Assembly (NCBI GenBank): GCA_031272615.1
Contig: JAISTL010000015.1
Span: forward strand, 1-8,281
Source: Methylobacteriaceae bacterium
GTDB taxonomy: Bacteria > Pseudomonadota > Alphaproteobacteria > Rhizobiales > Beijerinckiaceae
Direction: 5' to 3'
Length of the DNA: 8,281 nt
Positions 7,230-8,281 of the stretch are shown here, one piece after another. A program made the translations under genes and the position numbers. The stretch's first letter is position 1. Each line of letters starts with the position of its first letter. Under the pieces are notes generated by a model. That model ran no database searches. It was not told the DNA's origin and was given only the letters and a program-made list of their open reading frames with translations.

Positions 7230-7484
7230 CTAATGCCTCTTGCCGGTGGAGAAGGCGCCGGCGCGGATACGTTCGGGCAGCAGGGAGGCGTATTCAGCCG
7301 CCGCGTCTTCGCCGTAACTTGAAACCAGTTCACGGAACGCCGCAAACAGTGCCGCCTGGGCCACGCAGTCACTGTCGATTCCGTCCAGCTCCGCCTCGGC
7401 AAACGCCTCGGCGACGTATGTCAGAGCCAATCTTTTTTCGGAGCTGGTTTCCAATTCGGAAAGGAGTGCGTCGTTGTCGTTCAT
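7230..7484 (-). CDS. Small acidic protein of unknown function
   Basis: This 84-residue protein is not recognised. It is acidic, predicted mostly helical from its Ala/Glu/Leu-rich pattern, and has no signal peptide, membrane segment or metal-binding cluster (one cysteine, Cys40). The central stretch [43 protein letters not shown] reads like a compact helical bundle. Reasons to accept it as a gene are the protein-like composition, a partial ribosome site (GAG six bases before the ATG), a plausible TAGAAT -10 element at 7521-7526, and an intrinsic terminator 37 bases after its stop. It occupies the place where infC often sits in other bacteria, but it bears no resemblance to IF3. It diverges from the ABC-transporter gene on the other strand. 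No function is proposed. Confidence 0.7.
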   Translation of the reverse strand: MNDNDALLSELETSSEKRLALTYVAEAFAEAELDGIDSDCVAQAALFAAFRELVSSYGEDAAAEYASLLPERIRAGAFSTGKRH

Positions 7485-7617
7485 GATGTTCTCGACTGCG
7501 ATCCCTGATGAAGTCGCGCCATTCTAGACAAGGCCGGCGGGTGACGCCACAGGAATCGTTCAAACAGGTTAACGGCCGGGCGGGACGACTGGACGCAGGG
7601 CGGACATCAACCTTTAC

Positions 7618-7646
7618 TTTCCTTCAACAAAGAAGTGGCATAAAAT
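7618..7646 (+). promoter_or_regulatory. Candidate promoter for the ABC-transporter gene
   Basis: TAAAAT (7641-7646) is a good -10 match in otherwise GC-rich DNA, with a weak TTTCCT 17 bases upstream (7618-7623). Transcription would begin near 7653, which supports the GTG start at 7702 and not the in-frame ATG at 7645. The 217-base gap between the two divergent genes (7485-7701) holds nothing else recognisable. Confidence 0.35.
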
Positions 7647-7690
7647 GATAAATCACGCCCGCGGAAGACTGCCCCGCCGCGGAATCCTCC

Positions 7691-7694
7691 GGAG
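7691..7694 (+). promoter_or_regulatory. Ribosome binding site deciding the ABC ATPase start
   Basis: GGAG lies seven bases before the GTG at 7702. The alternative in-frame ATG at 7645 has only a weak site, so this motif favours the GTG. Confidence 0.65.
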
Positions 7695-7701
7695 TTTCAT
7701 C

Positions 7702-8281
7702 GTGGCTGAATCCGTTGCCGCCCTTGCCATCGAGGGCTTGACCAAGAGTTATGACAAACCGGTCATCACCGGGCTGGATCTCACCGTGCGGGCCGGGGAG
7801 TTCTATGCTCTGCTCGGGCCCAACGGCGCCGGCAAAACGACCTTGCTGCGCATGGTGGCGGGAATCCTCGCGCCCGATTCCGGGCATATTACCATCTTCG
7901 GTCATGACAACCGCAGCGACGCCATCGAGGCCCGCCGCCTCACGGCGTGGGTGTCGGACGAGCCGATGGTTTACGACCGGCTGACGCCCCTGGAATACCT
8001 GGATTTCATCTCCGGCTTGTGGCAGATCGAGGCGGAGGCGGCGCATAAACGCTCGCTGGAACTGCTGGATTTTCTGGCGATGATGCCCCATGCCAACACG
8101 CCCTGCGGCGGGTTTTCCAAGGGCATGCTGCAGAAGGTGGCGTTGGCGGGCGCTTTGGTGCACAACCCGAAACTGGTGATGCTCGATGAGCCGCTCACCG
8201 GGCTCGACGCCGGCTCGGCCCACAAGGTCAAGGACCTGCTGCTGGACCATGTGAAATCCGGCGTCACCGTCATCATGACCA
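7702..8281 (+). CDS. ABC transporter ATP-binding protein, 3' end cut off
   Basis: The first 193 codons of an ABC ATPase are present; the window ends just before the expected H-loop histidine. Visible motifs are Walker A GPNGAGKT (39-46), a signature variant GGFSKGM (136-142) in place of LSGGQ, Walker B LVMLDEP (158-164) and D-loop TGLD (166-169). The Q-loop position reads SDEPMVYDRLT, with Asp86 where Gln is usual. FSKGM-type signatures and an acidic residue at the Q-loop are common in ATPases of ABC-2 type exporters, so a CcmA/NatA-like efflux ATPase is the best guess; a permease would be expected just beyond the window. It would sit on the cytosolic face of the inner membrane. The GTG start is supported by GGAG seven bases upstream and by a candidate promoter at 7618-7646. 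The substrate cannot be inferred. Confidence 0.93.
   Translation, partial: MAESVAALAIEGLTKSYDKPVITGLDLTVRAGEFYALLGPNGAGKTTLLRMVAGILAPDSGHITIFGHDNRSDAIEARRLTAWVSDEPMVYDRLTPLEYLDFISGLWQIEAEAAHKRSLELLDFLAMMPHANTPCGGFSKGMLQKVALAGALVHNPKLVMLDEPLTGLDAGSAHKVKDLLLDHVKSGVTVIMT

Noticed and set aside
7007..7402. A 132-codon N-terminal extension of rpmI
   Set aside because: L35 proteins start at MPKLKTK, a strong ribosome site sits there, and the extension crosses a terminator and the small gene in another frame.
7645..7701. An in-frame ATG start for the ABC ATPase
   Set aside because: It overlaps the likely -10 element and has a weak ribosome site; the GTG at 7702 has GGAG and matches the family start.
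7624..8250. A 208-codon open frame on the minus strand opposite the ABC ATPase
   Set aside because: The plus-strand frame has all the ABC ATPase motifs; the minus-strand frame is a shadow.

Overview
This is a GC-rich bacterial chromosomal segment that reads mostly as housekeeping DNA. The gene order rpmI-rplT-pheS-pheT without infC directly in front, a YgfZ/GcvT-like protein overlapping an HD-domain phosphohydrolase, and the style of the PheS and L20/L35 proteins suggest an alphaproteobacterium, perhaps Rhodospirillales-like. That placement is inference from protein style and gene order; no marker here is decisive.

Layout, right to left along the minus strand, which carries almost everything. 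At the far right (7702-8281, plus strand) is the start of an ABC-transporter ATPase cut by the window edge. Divergent from it is an unrecognised acidic 84-residue protein (7230-7484). An intrinsic terminator follows (7155-7193), then a structured 148-base leader, then ribosomal proteins L35 (rpmI) and L20 (rplT). A 267-base, hairpin-rich gap separates rplT from pheS and pheT, the two subunits of phenylalanyl-tRNA synthetase. Further left is a single gene for a DUF4261-like protein of unknown function (1569-2360) with a candidate promoter and a very clear intrinsic terminator (1511-1545). The left end holds a two-gene unit, ygfZ and an HD phosphohydrolase, joined by an ATGA stop/start overlap.

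Functionally, rpmI-rplT-pheS-pheT makes translation machinery: two large-subunit proteins and the enzyme that charges tRNA-Phe. YgfZ-type proteins support iron-sulfur enzymes, and the HD protein probably acts on nucleotides. No mobile element, CRISPR array, tRNA, rRNA or phage gene was seen. No coding-free stretch exceeds 300 bases.

I found no new multi-gene system. The observations most worth following are regulatory: mutually exclusive hairpins ahead of rpmI and ahead of pheS, and a shared TGnTATGnT element found only upstream of three minus-strand genes.
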